NCBI RefSeq assembly: GCF_037646345.1 | Contig: NZ_JBBEWR010000010.1 | Span: 124,001 to 188,000 of the forward strand | DNA from: Ascidiimonas aurantiaca | Lineage (GTDB): Bacteria > Bacteroidota > Bacteroidia > Flavobacteriales > Flavobacteriaceae | Reading direction: 5' to 3' | DNA: 64,000 nt | Shown here: in pieces, positions 44,247-53,456 of the stretch | Layout: each line of letters begins with the position of its first letter | Numbering within the stretch: the stretch's first letter is position 1 | Notes under the pieces: model-generated | What the model was told of the DNA's origin: nothing | What the model saw: the letters and a program-made list of their open reading frames with translations, nothing else | Database searches by the model: none | Made by a program: the position numbers and the translations under genes

Positions 44247-46775
44247 ATGAGAAAATTTACCGTTCTCTTAGTAATGCTACTAACCACTGCGCTATATTCT
44301 CAGGCCCCGGCACACTGGCCTTCATCGCGTATTTACGAAAGCATTCAGAAATTAAATTTTTTAGGGACCGCATTGTATATTGCGGCGCATCCCGATGATG
44401 AGAACACCAGGCTTATTTCTTACCTGTCTAACAAGGTACATGCACGAACAGCCTACCTTTCTCTTACCCGTGGTGATGGAGGGCAAAACCTCATCGGGCC
44501 CGAACTCAGAGAGTTGTTAGGAGTGATAAGAACCCAGGAGCTTTTGGCTGCCAGACGTATTGATGGAGGGGAACAGTTTTTTACCCGTGCCAATGATTTT
44601 GGTTTTTCCAAACATCCGGATGAAACTTTAACTATTTGGGATAAAGAAGAGGTTTTAGCCAATGTGGTCTCCATAATTCGCCGTTTTCGGCCAGATGTTA
44701 TTATTAATCGTTTTGATCATCGTTCTCCAGGTGCTACACACGGTCACCATACTTCCTCTGCCATGTTGAGTGTAGAAGCATTTGATCTCGCTTCCGATCC
44801 CAATGCGTATTCTTCACAGCTAAGCACATTAAAAACCTGGCAACCCCGTCGTTTATTTTTTAATACTTCCTGGTGGTTCTACGGCAGTCCGGAAGATTTT
44901 GAAAAGGCCGACAAGAGTAAAATGGTTTCGGTAGATGCAGGTGTTTACTACGATCAGAAAGGAAAGAGCAATGGAGAAATTGCCGCGCTTAGCAGGAGCC
45001 AACACAGCAGCCAGGGATTTGGAAGCAGCGGCTCCAGAGGAAGTGATATTGAGTATCTGGAGTTTTTAAAAGGAGATTTCCCAAAAAATGTAAACAATCT
45101 TTTTGATGGTATTAATACCACCTGGACACGTATAGAAGGCGGAGACTCTATTGGAAAAATACTGGAAGAAGTCGAATCAAATTTTAATTTTAAAGATCCT
45201 TCTGTTCATATTCCGCAATTAGTAAAAGCATACCAGCTTATTCGTGAATTAAAAGATACATATTGGCGGGAGCAGAAAACAAAAGAAATAAAAGCGATCA
45301 TTACCGCCTGCTCAGGACTTTTCCTGGAAGCAGTAGCTTCAGAATCAGGAGCAGTTCCGGGGAGTACTTTTGAAATTAACCTGGAAGCCATTAACCGTAG
45401 TAAAGCCTCTATAACTATGGTGCGTACGGAAATTATACCGGGTGCTAAAAGTCAGGTCATAAACGAAACACTGGACTTCAATACGAGAAATCAAAAAAAA
45501 CTACAGATATCCCTACCCGAAACCCTTACCTATACGACTCCTTACTGGCTTTTGGAAGAAAGTACTTTAGGGATGTATAAAGTAGGAGAAAAACATTTGA
45601 TAGGAAAACCGGAAACTCCGCGAGCCGTTAGTGTGATTATATATACCTTAATCAATGGTATTGAGATCCCGTTTACACGAGACGTAGTTTACAAATTTAC
45701 CGACCCCAAAAAAGGAGAGGTGTATCAACCCTTTGAGATATTACCCCCGGTAACCGTAGGAATTCCTGATAAAGTAACCATTTTCGCCCGGGAAAGAACC
45801 AGGGACATTTCTGTAAAAATAAGAGCCGGAAAAGCAAATGCTAAAGGAACAGTTTCTTTAGAGGTGCCTCCGGGTTGGAGAGTAAACCCCTCGCAATTGA
45901 CATTTGAAATTGACCGAAAAGGCGATGAAAAAACGGTATTGTTTTCTGTTACTCCCTCTACCGATGAAAGCGAAGGCTGGCTGCTGCCTCGCATCAAAAT
46001 GGATGAAACCGTATATAGCCACGAACTTGTTGAAATAAACTATGAACATATTCCCAAACAGTCGGTCTTGCTTCCCTCCAAAGCAAGAGTTGTACGGCTT
46101 AACATTCAAAAAGCCGGTGACAATATTGGTTATATTGCAGGGGCCGGAGACAAAGTACCCGAAAGCCTCCTGCAAATAGGTTATAACGTGCGTACCATTA
46201 CTCCCGAAAATATTTCTACTGAAACATTGCGCTCTTTTGATGCCATTGTAGTGGGCATACGTGCTTATAATGTAGTTGAAAATCTCAAGTTTAAACAGGA
46301 TTACCTGTTGGAGTATGTAAAAAATGGAGGGAACCTCATTGTTCAGTACAATACCTCCGGAAGAAGAAGGCTCCTTCTTAATAACCTGGCACCCTATCCT
46401 CTGGAAGTATCGAGAGACAGGGTTACTGATGAAAATGCTAAGGTACGTATGCTGGCAAAAGACCATGCCGTTTTAAATTTTCCCAATAAAATAAATGAAA
46501 ACGATTTTGATGGCTGGGTACAGGAACGTGGTCTGTACTTTCCTGATAAATGGGATAAAGCATTCACACCGGTCCTATCTATGAACGATGCCGGAGAATC
46601 TCCTAAAAATGGAAGTCTTTTGGTAGCTCCTTACGGAAAAGGATACTATATTTACACTGGCCTGAGCTTTTTCAGAGAATTGCCGGCAGGAGTACCTGGT
46701 GCTTTCAAGTTATTTGCCAATATGCTTTCTCTCGGCAAAGAACAGGTAGAAAAAAAAGAACCTATAAAAGGCTAA
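44247..46775 (+). CDS. Secreted PIG-L (LmbE) family deacetylase, multidomain
   Basis: 842 residues from ATG 44247, which gives a signal peptide (MRKFTVLLVMLLTTALYSQ); a start at 44217 adds ten residues. PIG-L domain about 40-260 with AAHPDDENTRLISYL and THGHHTSSAML; then beta-rich domains and a C-terminal region ending with YGKGYYIYTGLSFFRELP. Probably acts on a sugar amide in the periplasm or outside. Next to a small membrane ORF and a sodium symporter, perhaps for uptake of the product. Confidence 0.88.
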   Translation: MRKFTVLLVMLLTTALYSQAPAHWPSSRIYESIQKLNFLGTALYIAAHPDDENTRLISYLSNKVHARTAYLSLTRGDGGQNLIGPELRELLGVIRTQELLAARRIDGGEQFFTRANDFGFSKHPDETLTIWDKEEVLANVVSIIRRFRPDVIINRFDHRSPGATHGHHTSSAMLSVEAFDLASDPNAYSSQLSTLKTWQPRRLFFNTSWWFYGSPEDFEKADKSKMVSVDAGVYYDQKGKSNGEIAALSRSQHSSQGFGSSGSRGSDIEYLEFLKGDFPKNVNNLFDGINTTWTRIEGGDSIGKILEEVESNFNFKDPSVHIPQLVKAYQLIRELKDTYWREQKTKEIKAIITACSGLFLEAVASESGAVPGSTFEINLEAINRSKASITMVRTEIIPGAKSQVINETLDFNTRNQKKLQISLPETLTYTTPYWLLEESTLGMYKVGEKHLIGKPETPRAVSVIIYTLINGIEIPFTRDVVYKFTDPKKGEVYQPFEILPPVTVGIPDKVTIFARERTRDISVKIRAGKANAKGTVSLEVPPGWRVNPSQLTFEIDRKGDEKTVLFSVTPSTDESEGWLLPRIKMDETVYSHELVEINYEHIPKQSVLLPSKARVVRLNIQKAGDNIGYIAGAGDKVPESLLQIGYNVRTITPENISTETLRSFDAIVVGIRAYNVVENLKFKQDYLLEYVKNGGNLIVQYNTSGRRRLLLNNLAPYPLEVSRDRVTDENAKVRMLAKDHAVLNFPNKINENDFDGWVQERGLYFPDKWDKAFTPVLSMNDAGESPKNGSLLVAPYGKGYYIYTGLSFFRELPAGVPGAFKLFANMLSLGKEQVEKKEPIKG

Positions 46776-46778
46776 TTT

Positions 46779-46880
46779 ATGCTTGACAAATTTGTCTGGA
46801 AAAAATCATATACACTGGTCCTTATTATGAATGTTTGCTACATCATAGCCTTTTACTATATTATGACCGGAAACCGCTAA
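46779..46880 (+). CDS. Small membrane protein, 33 residues
   Basis: MLDKFVWKKSYTLVLIMNVC... begins three bases after the deacetylase stop and ends three bases before the symporter start. It has a basic N-terminus and one membrane helix (about 11-29) ending in TGNR. The tight packing and the sensible topology suggest a real small subunit or chaperone of the symporter. Confidence 0.6.
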   Translation: MLDKFVWKKSYTLVLIMNVCYIIAFYYIMTGNR

Positions 46881-46883
46881 CCA

Positions 46884-48596
46884 ATGGAAATACTGGACTG
46901 GATCATCCTTGTGGGAACACTGCTGTTTATAGTAGGGTACGGGGCATGGAAAACAAAAGGTAGTAAAGATGTAAAAGATTATATCCTGGGAAACAACCAG
47001 GCAAAATGGTGGACCATAGGCCTGTCAGTAATGGCCACTCAGGCAAGTGCTATTACTTTTCTTTCTACACCGGGGCAGGCATTTCACGATGGTATGGGCT
47101 TTGTACAGTTCTATTTTGGGTTGCCATTGGCCATGGTGGTTATATGCCTGGTCTTTATCCCCATTTACCATCGCCTTAAAGTATATACGGCCTATGAGTT
47201 CCTGGAAAAAAGATTTGATCTTAAAACAAGAACCTTGGCTGCTATTTTGTTCCTGATACAAAGGGGGCTCGCCGCCGGAATTACCATTTTCGCACCCGCC
47301 ATTATCCTGTCGGCTGTATTGGGATGGGACCTTAAAACACTTAACCTTATTATTGGTGTCCTGGTTATTGTATATACCGTATCGGGAGGTACCAAAGCAG
47401 TGAGTGTAACCCAAAAACAGCAAATGTTTGTGATTATGACCGGTATGGGTATCGCTTTTTTTCTCATTCTGAGTTATCTCCCTTCTGATATTGATTTTGG
47501 GAAAGCGCTTAAAATGGCCGGGGCGAACGAAAAGCTTAATATTCTTGATTTTTCTTTTGATGCCAAAAGCCGATATACTTTCTGGAGCGGGATCACCGGA
47601 GGTTTCTTTTTAGCCTTGTCTTATTTCGGAACCGATCAAAGTCAGGTACAAAGATATCTGGGAGGGAAGTCTGTAAGGGAGAGCCAGCTTGGGCTCATCT
47701 TTAATGGTATTTTTAAAGTGCCTATGCAATTCTTTATTTTGTTGACCGGGGTTATGGTGTTTGTTTTTTATCAGTACAACCATTCCCCGCTTAATTTTAA
47801 TCCGGCTGCTAATGAGGCGGTACTTAACTCTGCCTATGCCGGTGAGTATATAAAACTTCAGGAAGAACATTTAAAACTGGAAACTCATAAAAAAATTGCT
47901 CAGGAACGTTTCTCCAAAGCATTAGATATGCATGAATATGCCCCTATTGTTTCGGCAAAAATGGCTATCATGGAGATCAATACCCAAGAGCGGGAAAACC
48001 GGGAAAAGGCAAAGAGCCTCATTAAAAAAGCTGATGAAGATATTGAGACCAATGATAAAGATTATGTATTTATTCACTTTATACTTAATAATCTGCCCAA
48101 AGGTTTAATAGGATTACTCCTTGCCGTGATCCTTTCTGCTGCAATGTCTTCGACTGCTTCAGAACTTAATGCATTGGGCACCATTACGGCTATAGATCTG
48201 TACAAGCGTAACCAGAAAACCGAAAAAAGTGATAAACACTACCTCAATGCCTCTAAAGGGTTTACATTTTTATGGGGTATTATCGCTATTTTATTTGCCA
48301 ATTTTGGCTCTCTCATAGACAACCTTATTCAACTGGTCAATATTATTGGTTCTGTTTTTTACGGAAATGTACTGGGTATCTTTTTACTCGCCTTTTTCTT
48401 TCGCTTTGTAAAAGGGAATGCTGTATTCTGGGCAGCGGTCATTACACAGTGTATTATCTTTTTTATTTATTATCAATTTATTTATACAGAAGAAAAAATA
48501 GGCTATTTATGGTTAAACTTTATTGGTTGTGCCCTGGTAATTATCATAGCCATGTTCCTCCAATCGTTTAACAGGGCCAAAAAAACGATAGTTTAG
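46884..48596 (+). CDS. Sodium:solute symporter (SSS family)
   Basis: 570 residues with thirteen or more membrane helices. Family signatures: GNNQAKWWTIGLSVMATQASAITFLSTPGQAF near the N-terminus and LSAAMSSTASELNALGT near residue 420. A charged helical insertion of about 70 residues (from LQEEHLKLETHKKIAQ to IKKADEDIETNDK, about 325-392) interrupts the core. Substrate unknown; context suggests a sugar or amino-sugar product of the neighbouring deacetylase. Confidence 0.92.
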   Translation: MEILDWIILVGTLLFIVGYGAWKTKGSKDVKDYILGNNQAKWWTIGLSVMATQASAITFLSTPGQAFHDGMGFVQFYFGLPLAMVVICLVFIPIYHRLKVYTAYEFLEKRFDLKTRTLAAILFLIQRGLAAGITIFAPAIILSAVLGWDLKTLNLIIGVLVIVYTVSGGTKAVSVTQKQQMFVIMTGMGIAFFLILSYLPSDIDFGKALKMAGANEKLNILDFSFDAKSRYTFWSGITGGFFLALSYFGTDQSQVQRYLGGKSVRESQLGLIFNGIFKVPMQFFILLTGVMVFVFYQYNHSPLNFNPAANEAVLNSAYAGEYIKLQEEHLKLETHKKIAQERFSKALDMHEYAPIVSAKMAIMEINTQERENREKAKSLIKKADEDIETNDKDYVFIHFILNNLPKGLIGLLLAVILSAAMSSTASELNALGTITAIDLYKRNQKTEKSDKHYLNASKGFTFLWGIIAILFANFGSLIDNLIQLVNIIGSVFYGNVLGIFLLAFFFRFVKGNAVFWAAVITQCIIFFIYYQFIYTEEKIGYLWLNFIGCALVIIIAMFLQSFNRAKKTIV

Positions 48597-48661
48597 TTTT
48601 ATTTACTTGATTTCAAGGTGAACCGGCCTTTTATACTATATTGGCAAGGGTACTAAAAACA

Positions 48662-48688
48662 AAAACCCGCGATTACATCGCGGGTTTT
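48662..48688 (+). terminator. Bidirectional terminator
   Basis: AAAACCCGCG (48662-48671) pairs with CGCGGGTTTT (48679-48688), 7-base loop. Lies between the convergent symporter and DUF2911 genes. Confidence 0.88.
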
Positions 48689-48710
48689 ATACTGATAATA
48701 GGATCACTGG

Positions 48711-49553
48711 TTACATAGCGCCCCATTCTTTTAAAGAATCTTCATTTAATTTAATATAATCAGCATTTCCTGCATCTTTAGCCAATTGTAACGATGTTTT
48801 AGCTGCCGCAATTGCACCTTTTTTATCTCCAAGGCCGGCATGGATAAGTGATTTTTGTCGGAACATCCAGAAAGCTTTAGGGTTCTTTTCAACCGCTTTA
48901 TCAATCCACTCTTTAGCTTTGTTAAGATCTTTTCCTTCCTGTAAATAATAAACGGCTGCCGAGTAATAATCTCCGGGAGAAGGCCCGGACATTACTGCTT
49001 CAATACTTTTCATAGCCTTAGCAGTAGTAGGAACCTCTATAGGAACCGCTACATACGTTTTTTCCCAGTAAATTTCAAGATGTGCTCCATTGTTGGTCAG
49101 GTTATTGAAATCTATAGAAAAAGTTTCTACATCAAAAGGAATAGGCATCACCTCAACTTTCACATTTGCAGCAACCTTGCTTTCATCCCATTCTCTGGGA
49201 ACACCCCAGTTGTTGGTTTCAGTGTAAAATATAACGTCCCACGACTCTTGAGAAGGCTTGGCAAAAATAGCATAAGAACCTGCTTTTAATGGCTGGCCTG
49301 CTACCTTCACATCATCACTAAAGGTTATTACCGAATTGGCATTAGCTCCCGTTCTCCATAATTCTCCAAAAGGAACCAGGTTCCCGAAAACTTGTCTTCC
49401 CTTCATTGAAGGTCTTGAATAAGTCACACTTATTTCTGTAAGACCTACGGTTTGTTCAACTTTTGCAGCCGGACTGGGAGCAGGTGTCTTTACCTGCGCC
49501 TGCAGCACTCCTGCAGTTACAAAGGCCATGGTTAAGGCGAATAATTTTCTCAT
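48711..49553 (-). CDS. DUF2911 secreted protein
   Basis: 280 residues with signal peptide (MRKLFALTMAFVTAGVLQAQ). DUF2911 domain about 30-165 (SVTYSRPSMKGRQVFG, GELWRTGANANSVI, LKAGSYAIFAKP, WGVPREWDESKVA), then a TPR-like helical tail (LNKAKEWIDKAVEKNP, FWMFRQKSLIHAGLGDKKGAI). Periplasmic; function not established. Confidence 0.9.
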   Translation of the reverse strand: MRKLFALTMAFVTAGVLQAQVKTPAPSPAAKVEQTVGLTEISVTYSRPSMKGRQVFGNLVPFGELWRTGANANSVITFSDDVKVAGQPLKAGSYAIFAKPSQESWDVIFYTETNNWGVPREWDESKVAANVKVEVMPIPFDVETFSIDFNNLTNNGAHLEIYWEKTYVAVPIEVPTTAKAMKSIEAVMSGPSPGDYYSAAVYYLQEGKDLNKAKEWIDKAVEKNPKAFWMFRQKSLIHAGLGDKKGAIAAAKTSLQLAKDAGNADYIKLNEDSLKEWGAM

Positions 49554-49711
49554 GTTTCTTTTGTTTTTAAGGGTTTATCCTGGCGAAATTAACAGATTCA
49601 TACACGAAGAAATGTTAACAAAACCTTAAAAAACAAAATTGCTACTTTAAGGTTTCATCCCTTTATCTTATTTAATTAACATAAACCTAACCTCTGGATG
49701 GGGTTTTATTC

Positions 49712-49719
49712 TATTTTTG
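49712..49719 (+). promoter_or_regulatory. -7 element close to the aquaporin start
   Basis: TATTTTTG ends only five bases before the ATG at 49725. If used, the mRNA would be leaderless or nearly so. No TTG at the usual spacing. Confidence 0.35.
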
Positions 49720-49724
49720 CGATC

Positions 49725-50384
49725 ATGAAACTTCATAAAAACCTGACTGCAGAATTTATAGGCACTTTTGCTTTGGTGTTTTGTGGTACCGGTGCCATGA
49801 CTATCGATGAGGTAACCGGAGGTACAGTTACACATCCCGGTATTGCTATTACATGGGGGCTTATCGTAATGGCTATGATCTATGCTTTTGGCGAGATATC
49901 AGGCGCTCATTTTAATCCTGCCGTTACTATTGCATTTTCATACGCACGAAAGTTCAGGAAATCACATATTCTTCCCTATATAACTGCACAATGTCTGGGG
50001 GCCATTGCCGCATCTCTGCTTTTACTTTTTCTTTTTCCCGAAGCTGAAAGTTACGGAGCAACTGTTCCGTCAACCGATAATTTAAGAGCTTTTATAATTG
50101 AGTTCTTGCTCACCTTTTTTCTAATGGTAGTTATTATCAACGTATCAACAGGCAGTAAAGAAATAGGCATTATAGCAGGAATTGCCGTTGGCGGCGTAGT
50201 ATTGTTGGAAGCTATGTTTGCAGGCCCCATTACCAAAGCCTCGATGAATCCGGCGCGCTCGCTGGGTCCGGCACTGGTATCGGGAAATATATCTATTCTT
50301 TGGCTATACTTTCTGGCACCCGTTTCAGGGGCACTCGCAGCAGTAGTTAGTTGCAGGCTTGTTAAAGACGAACAATGCTGTTAA
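49725..50384 (+). CDS. Aquaporin / MIP family channel
   Basis: 219 residues from ATG 49725 (an upstream frame start at 49698 adds nine residues before the usual LHKNLTAEFIGTFALVF). Six membrane helices and both NPA boxes: GAHFNPAVT and SMNPARSLGP. The small residues around the filter suggest a water-type (AqpZ-like) channel rather than a glycerol facilitator. Confidence 0.93.
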   Translation: MKLHKNLTAEFIGTFALVFCGTGAMTIDEVTGGTVTHPGIAITWGLIVMAMIYAFGEISGAHFNPAVTIAFSYARKFRKSHILPYITAQCLGAIAASLLLLFLFPEAESYGATVPSTDNLRAFIIEFLLTFFLMVVIINVSTGSKEIGIIAGIAVGGVVLLEAMFAGPITKASMNPARSLGPALVSGNISILWLYFLAPVSGALAAVVSCRLVKDEQCC

Positions 50385-50433
50385 TTATTTCGATAAACAG
50401 TTTTTAAAAGTGCTATATACCTAATTTTTAAAC

Positions 50434-50481
50434 TGTTTAACTTTTTATTCATAAGATTAAACAAAATTAATTGTATTTTTA
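50434..50481 (+). promoter_or_regulatory. Candidate operator and -7 element of the photolyase operon
   Basis: An inverted repeat TGTTTAA (50434-50440) and TTAAACA (50457-50463), 16 bases apart, lies just before TATTTTTA (50474-50481). A proper TTG -33 element is missing, as expected at an activator- or MerR-type-controlled promoter. Confidence 0.45.
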
Positions 50482-50500
50482 CTCTGTAAAAAGAAATCTT

Positions 50501-50998
50501 ATGAAACTCTATCAGTTACATACCGTACAAAAGCTCCCTATTACTTTAGATGAAGCATGGTCCTTTCTGTCTGACCCCCGAAACCTTAAGGCCATAACTC
50601 CGGATCATATGGGTTTTGAAATATTATCAGGGGCTGATCGTGACATGTATCCGGGACAAATTATTCAGTATATAGTGAGTCCGGTAGCAGGTATAAAAAC
50701 CAAATGGGTTACAGAGATCACTCATGTAAAGGATCGGTCTTACTTTGTGGATGAACAAAGGTTTGGGCCTTATTCATTATGGCATCATAAACATTTTTTA
50801 CGCTCTATAGAGGGTGGTGTTGAAATGGAAGATATTATTGATTATAAGCTCCCTATGGGTATCCTGGGGCAGTTTATGCATACGATCATGGTAAAAAAGA
50901 AACTCCGACAGATCTTCGAATATCGTGAAAAAAAGCTAATAGAGCTATTCGGTGAATTTGGAAATGAGTCCAAAGTTATCCGAATGGAATCCATTTGA
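50501..50998 (+). CDS. SRPBCC family protein
   Basis: 165 residues from ATG 50501; the frame start at 50471 lies before the predicted transcript start. START/Bet v1-like fold with LPITLDEAWSFLSDPRNL near the start and a helix-grip C-terminus (ILGQFMHTIMVKKKLRQIFEYR). Such proteins, often called cell-division-inhibitor-like, accompany photolyases in many light-induced clusters. Ligand unknown. Confidence 0.85.
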   Translation: MKLYQLHTVQKLPITLDEAWSFLSDPRNLKAITPDHMGFEILSGADRDMYPGQIIQYIVSPVAGIKTKWVTEITHVKDRSYFVDEQRFGPYSLWHHKHFLRSIEGGVEMEDIIDYKLPMGILGQFMHTIMVKKKLRQIFEYREKKLIELFGEFGNESKVIRMESI

Positions 50999-51022
50999 AT
51001 TTAATAAATACATCTGTTTATT

Positions 51023-51715
51023 ATGAAAAAAAATATACTCCTTGTGGGAGGCTCTTATGGTATTGGGCATGCTATAGCAGATCTGCTTTCTCAGGATCAC
51101 AAAATTTACATTGCTTCCCGGTCTTATGATCACCCACCCAAATCCAATATAGTACACGTACCTTATGATGTAAACAAGCATACATCTTTACCGGAGGTAA
51201 TTCCGCAGGAAATACACGGTTTTGTGTTTTGCCCCGGATCCATTAATCTCCGTCCTTTTAAAATGTTATCTGTAGAATCTTTTAAGGAAGATATTCAGAT
51301 TAACTTTATTAATATGGTTACAGTTCTGAAAGAAGTTCTTCCCAGAATGGCTCAAGGTAGCAGCATTGTGCTATTCAGTACCGTTGCCGTACAAACGGGT
51401 ATGCCTTTTCACACCAGCGTGGCTGCCGCAAAAGGAGCTATTGAAGGGTTTGCCAGATCATTGGCAGCAGAATACGCCCCTAAAATACGGGTAAATGTCA
51501 TAGCCCCTTCTCTTACAGATACACCTTTGGCCGAAAAGCTCTTGAACAATGACGTTAAAAAGGAAAAAATGAGTGCCCGCCATCCGCTTAAGCGTTACGG
51601 TAGCCCTGAAGATATTGCTAATGCCGCTGTTTTCCTCTTAGAAGAAACTGCTGCCTGGATCACAGGGCAGATTATTCATGTGGACGGAGGTATTTCTTCT
51701 TTAAATCTTAATTAA
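51023..51715 (+). CDS. SDR family protein with altered active site
   Basis: 230 residues. NAD(P) motif GGSYGIGHAIA at 9-19, conserved N in the NF-INMVTV segment, and the C-terminal IIHVDGGISS. The catalytic Y-x3-K appears as V133-A-A-A-K137, so the usual Tyr is missing. Either another residue takes its role or the protein does different chemistry. Lies between the SRPBCC and photolyase genes. Confidence 0.87.
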   Translation: MKKNILLVGGSYGIGHAIADLLSQDHKIYIASRSYDHPPKSNIVHVPYDVNKHTSLPEVIPQEIHGFVFCPGSINLRPFKMLSVESFKEDIQINFINMVTVLKEVLPRMAQGSSIVLFSTVAVQTGMPFHTSVAAAKGAIEGFARSLAAEYAPKIRVNVIAPSLTDTPLAEKLLNNDVKKEKMSARHPLKRYGSPEDIANAAVFLLEETAAWITGQIIHVDGGISSLNLN

Positions 51716-51724
51716 TACATAGTA

Positions 51725-53032
51725 ATGGCCCTACAAAAAGTTTCGGTTTTTTGGTTTCGAAGAGATCTGCGGCTTCATGATAATGTAGGATTAAGCATGG
51801 CATTGGCTAATGAACCATGCGTACTCCCTATTTTTATTTTTGACCGCGACATTCTGGACAAATTACCACAGGAAGATGCACGTGTTACTTTTATTTTTGA
51901 TACCCTGCAAAAACTCAGATCTACTCTTCAAAATACCTGTAGTAGTTCTATAGCATTCTTTCATGGTAAACCTGAAGAGGTTTTCCAGAAACTCTCCCAA
52001 CAGTATGCTATATCTTCAGTTTATACCAATCATGATTATGAGCCTTATGCCAGAGAGCGAGATCAATGTATTAAAGAGTGGTTGGAAACCCGTAACATCG
52101 CTTTTCACACTTATCAAGATCAGGTCATTTTCGAGAAAAGTGATGTGGTTAAAAGCGATCAATCCCCATATGTGGTATATACACCCTATATGCGTAAATG
52201 GAAAGAAAACTTTCATAACAGCATCCTAAAAACACATGAGGTATTAAACAACAGTTCACATTTTATAAAAGACACCTCTTTACCCAATATCACACTGGAG
52301 GACATGGATTTTAAAAGATCTTCCATTCATGTTCCCGCCTATAACACTTCTGACGATCTAATAGATCAGTATGAGGCTACCCGGAATTTTCCGGCGAAAG
52401 ATGCTACCTCGCGTCTGGGGCCCCATCTGCGATTTGGCACCGTAAGTGTTCGGGAAATGGTAAAAAAAGCCATAGCCAGTGACAATGAAACCTTTTGGAA
52501 CGAATTAATATGGAGGGAGTTCTTTATGCAGATATTATGGCACTTTCCGCAAACTGCACAAAGAAGCTTTAAACCCAAGTATGACCGTATAAAATGGCGA
52601 AATAATGAAGAAGAATTTACAAGGTGGTGTAATGGCACTACCGGATACCCTCTGGTAGATGCCGGTATGCGGCAGTTAAATAAAACAGGCTATATGCACA
52701 ACCGTGTACGTATGCTGGTAGGAAGCTTTTTATGTAAGCATTTATTAATTGACTGGCGTTGGGGAGAGGCGTACTTCGCCGAAAAATTACTGGATTATGA
52801 GATGGCCAGCAATGTAGGTAATTGGCAGTGGGTAGCCGGATGCGGAGTAGATGCCGCTCCTTATTTCAGGATATTTAATCCTACCACGCAGATCCAGAAA
52901 TTTGACAAGCAACAGACCTACATCAAAAAATGGGTACCCGATTTTCAGGAATTAACCTATCCACAACCTATTGTTGATCACAGCTTTGCCAGACAAAGAT
53001 GTCTTACCCGTTACAAAGAAGCTTTGGAGTAG
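51725..53032 (+). CDS. Deoxyribodipyrimidine photolyase (cryptochrome/photolyase family)
   Basis: 435 residues. N-terminal antenna domain (SVFWFRRDLRLHDNVGL) and FAD domain with WREFFMQILWHFP, the TGYPLVDAGMRQL loop, HNRVRMLVGSFLCKHLLIDWR and DYEMASNVGNWQW. Length and motifs fit a class I CPD photolyase that splits UV dimers with blue light. Third gene of the light-repair operon, 9 bases after the SDR gene. Confidence 0.93.
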   Translation: MALQKVSVFWFRRDLRLHDNVGLSMALANEPCVLPIFIFDRDILDKLPQEDARVTFIFDTLQKLRSTLQNTCSSSIAFFHGKPEEVFQKLSQQYAISSVYTNHDYEPYARERDQCIKEWLETRNIAFHTYQDQVIFEKSDVVKSDQSPYVVYTPYMRKWKENFHNSILKTHEVLNNSSHFIKDTSLPNITLEDMDFKRSSIHVPAYNTSDDLIDQYEATRNFPAKDATSRLGPHLRFGTVSVREMVKKAIASDNETFWNELIWREFFMQILWHFPQTAQRSFKPKYDRIKWRNNEEEFTRWCNGTTGYPLVDAGMRQLNKTGYMHNRVRMLVGSFLCKHLLIDWRWGEAYFAEKLLDYEMASNVGNWQWVAGCGVDAAPYFRIFNPTTQIQKFDKQQTYIKKWVPDFQELTYPQPIVDHSFARQRCLTRYKEALE

Positions 53033-53070
53033 TTTATTATAAAAGTTGTATCTTAAAAAATAAAAACATC

Positions 53071-53283
53071 ATGGATACAAAAGAATACACCAACGGAAAC
53101 ATTACCATTGTATGGAAACCTTCTCTTTGCGAACACTCCGGAAATTGCGTAAAAGGCTCTCCAAAAGTCTTTAAACCCGGAGAAAAGCCCTGGATAAATG
53201 CACAGGCCGAAAACTCAGAAGCAATAGTAAAAACTATAAATACCTGTCCTTCGGGCGCTTTAAGTTATTATCGTACTTCTTAA
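53071..53283 (+). CDS. Divergent mono-cluster Fe-S protein (Fer4_19/YjdI type)
   Basis: 70 residues from ATG 53071. Cysteines in LCEHSGNCVKG and NTCPSGALSYY; the start VWKPSLCEHSGNC and the ETC-like TCPSGA pattern are typical for YjdI. Only three Cys are clear. It probably carries electrons or binds iron; 38 bases after the photolyase. Confidence 0.85.
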   Translation: MDTKEYTNGNITIVWKPSLCEHSGNCVKGSPKVFKPGEKPWINAQAENSEAIVKTINTCPSGALSYYRTS

Positions 53284-53456
53284 CGCCTTTACATTTACAT
53301 ACCTGCCTGTGTAAACAAACTACCAGGTTTTAGCGTATGAACGATGTTGCGCCATAAAGAATCTCTAAACCGGTATGTACTACCGGATCATACTATTTGA
53401 AATTTCGTTTAAAATTCGTACTTTTTGTATATTTAACATATCATACTATATAAACT

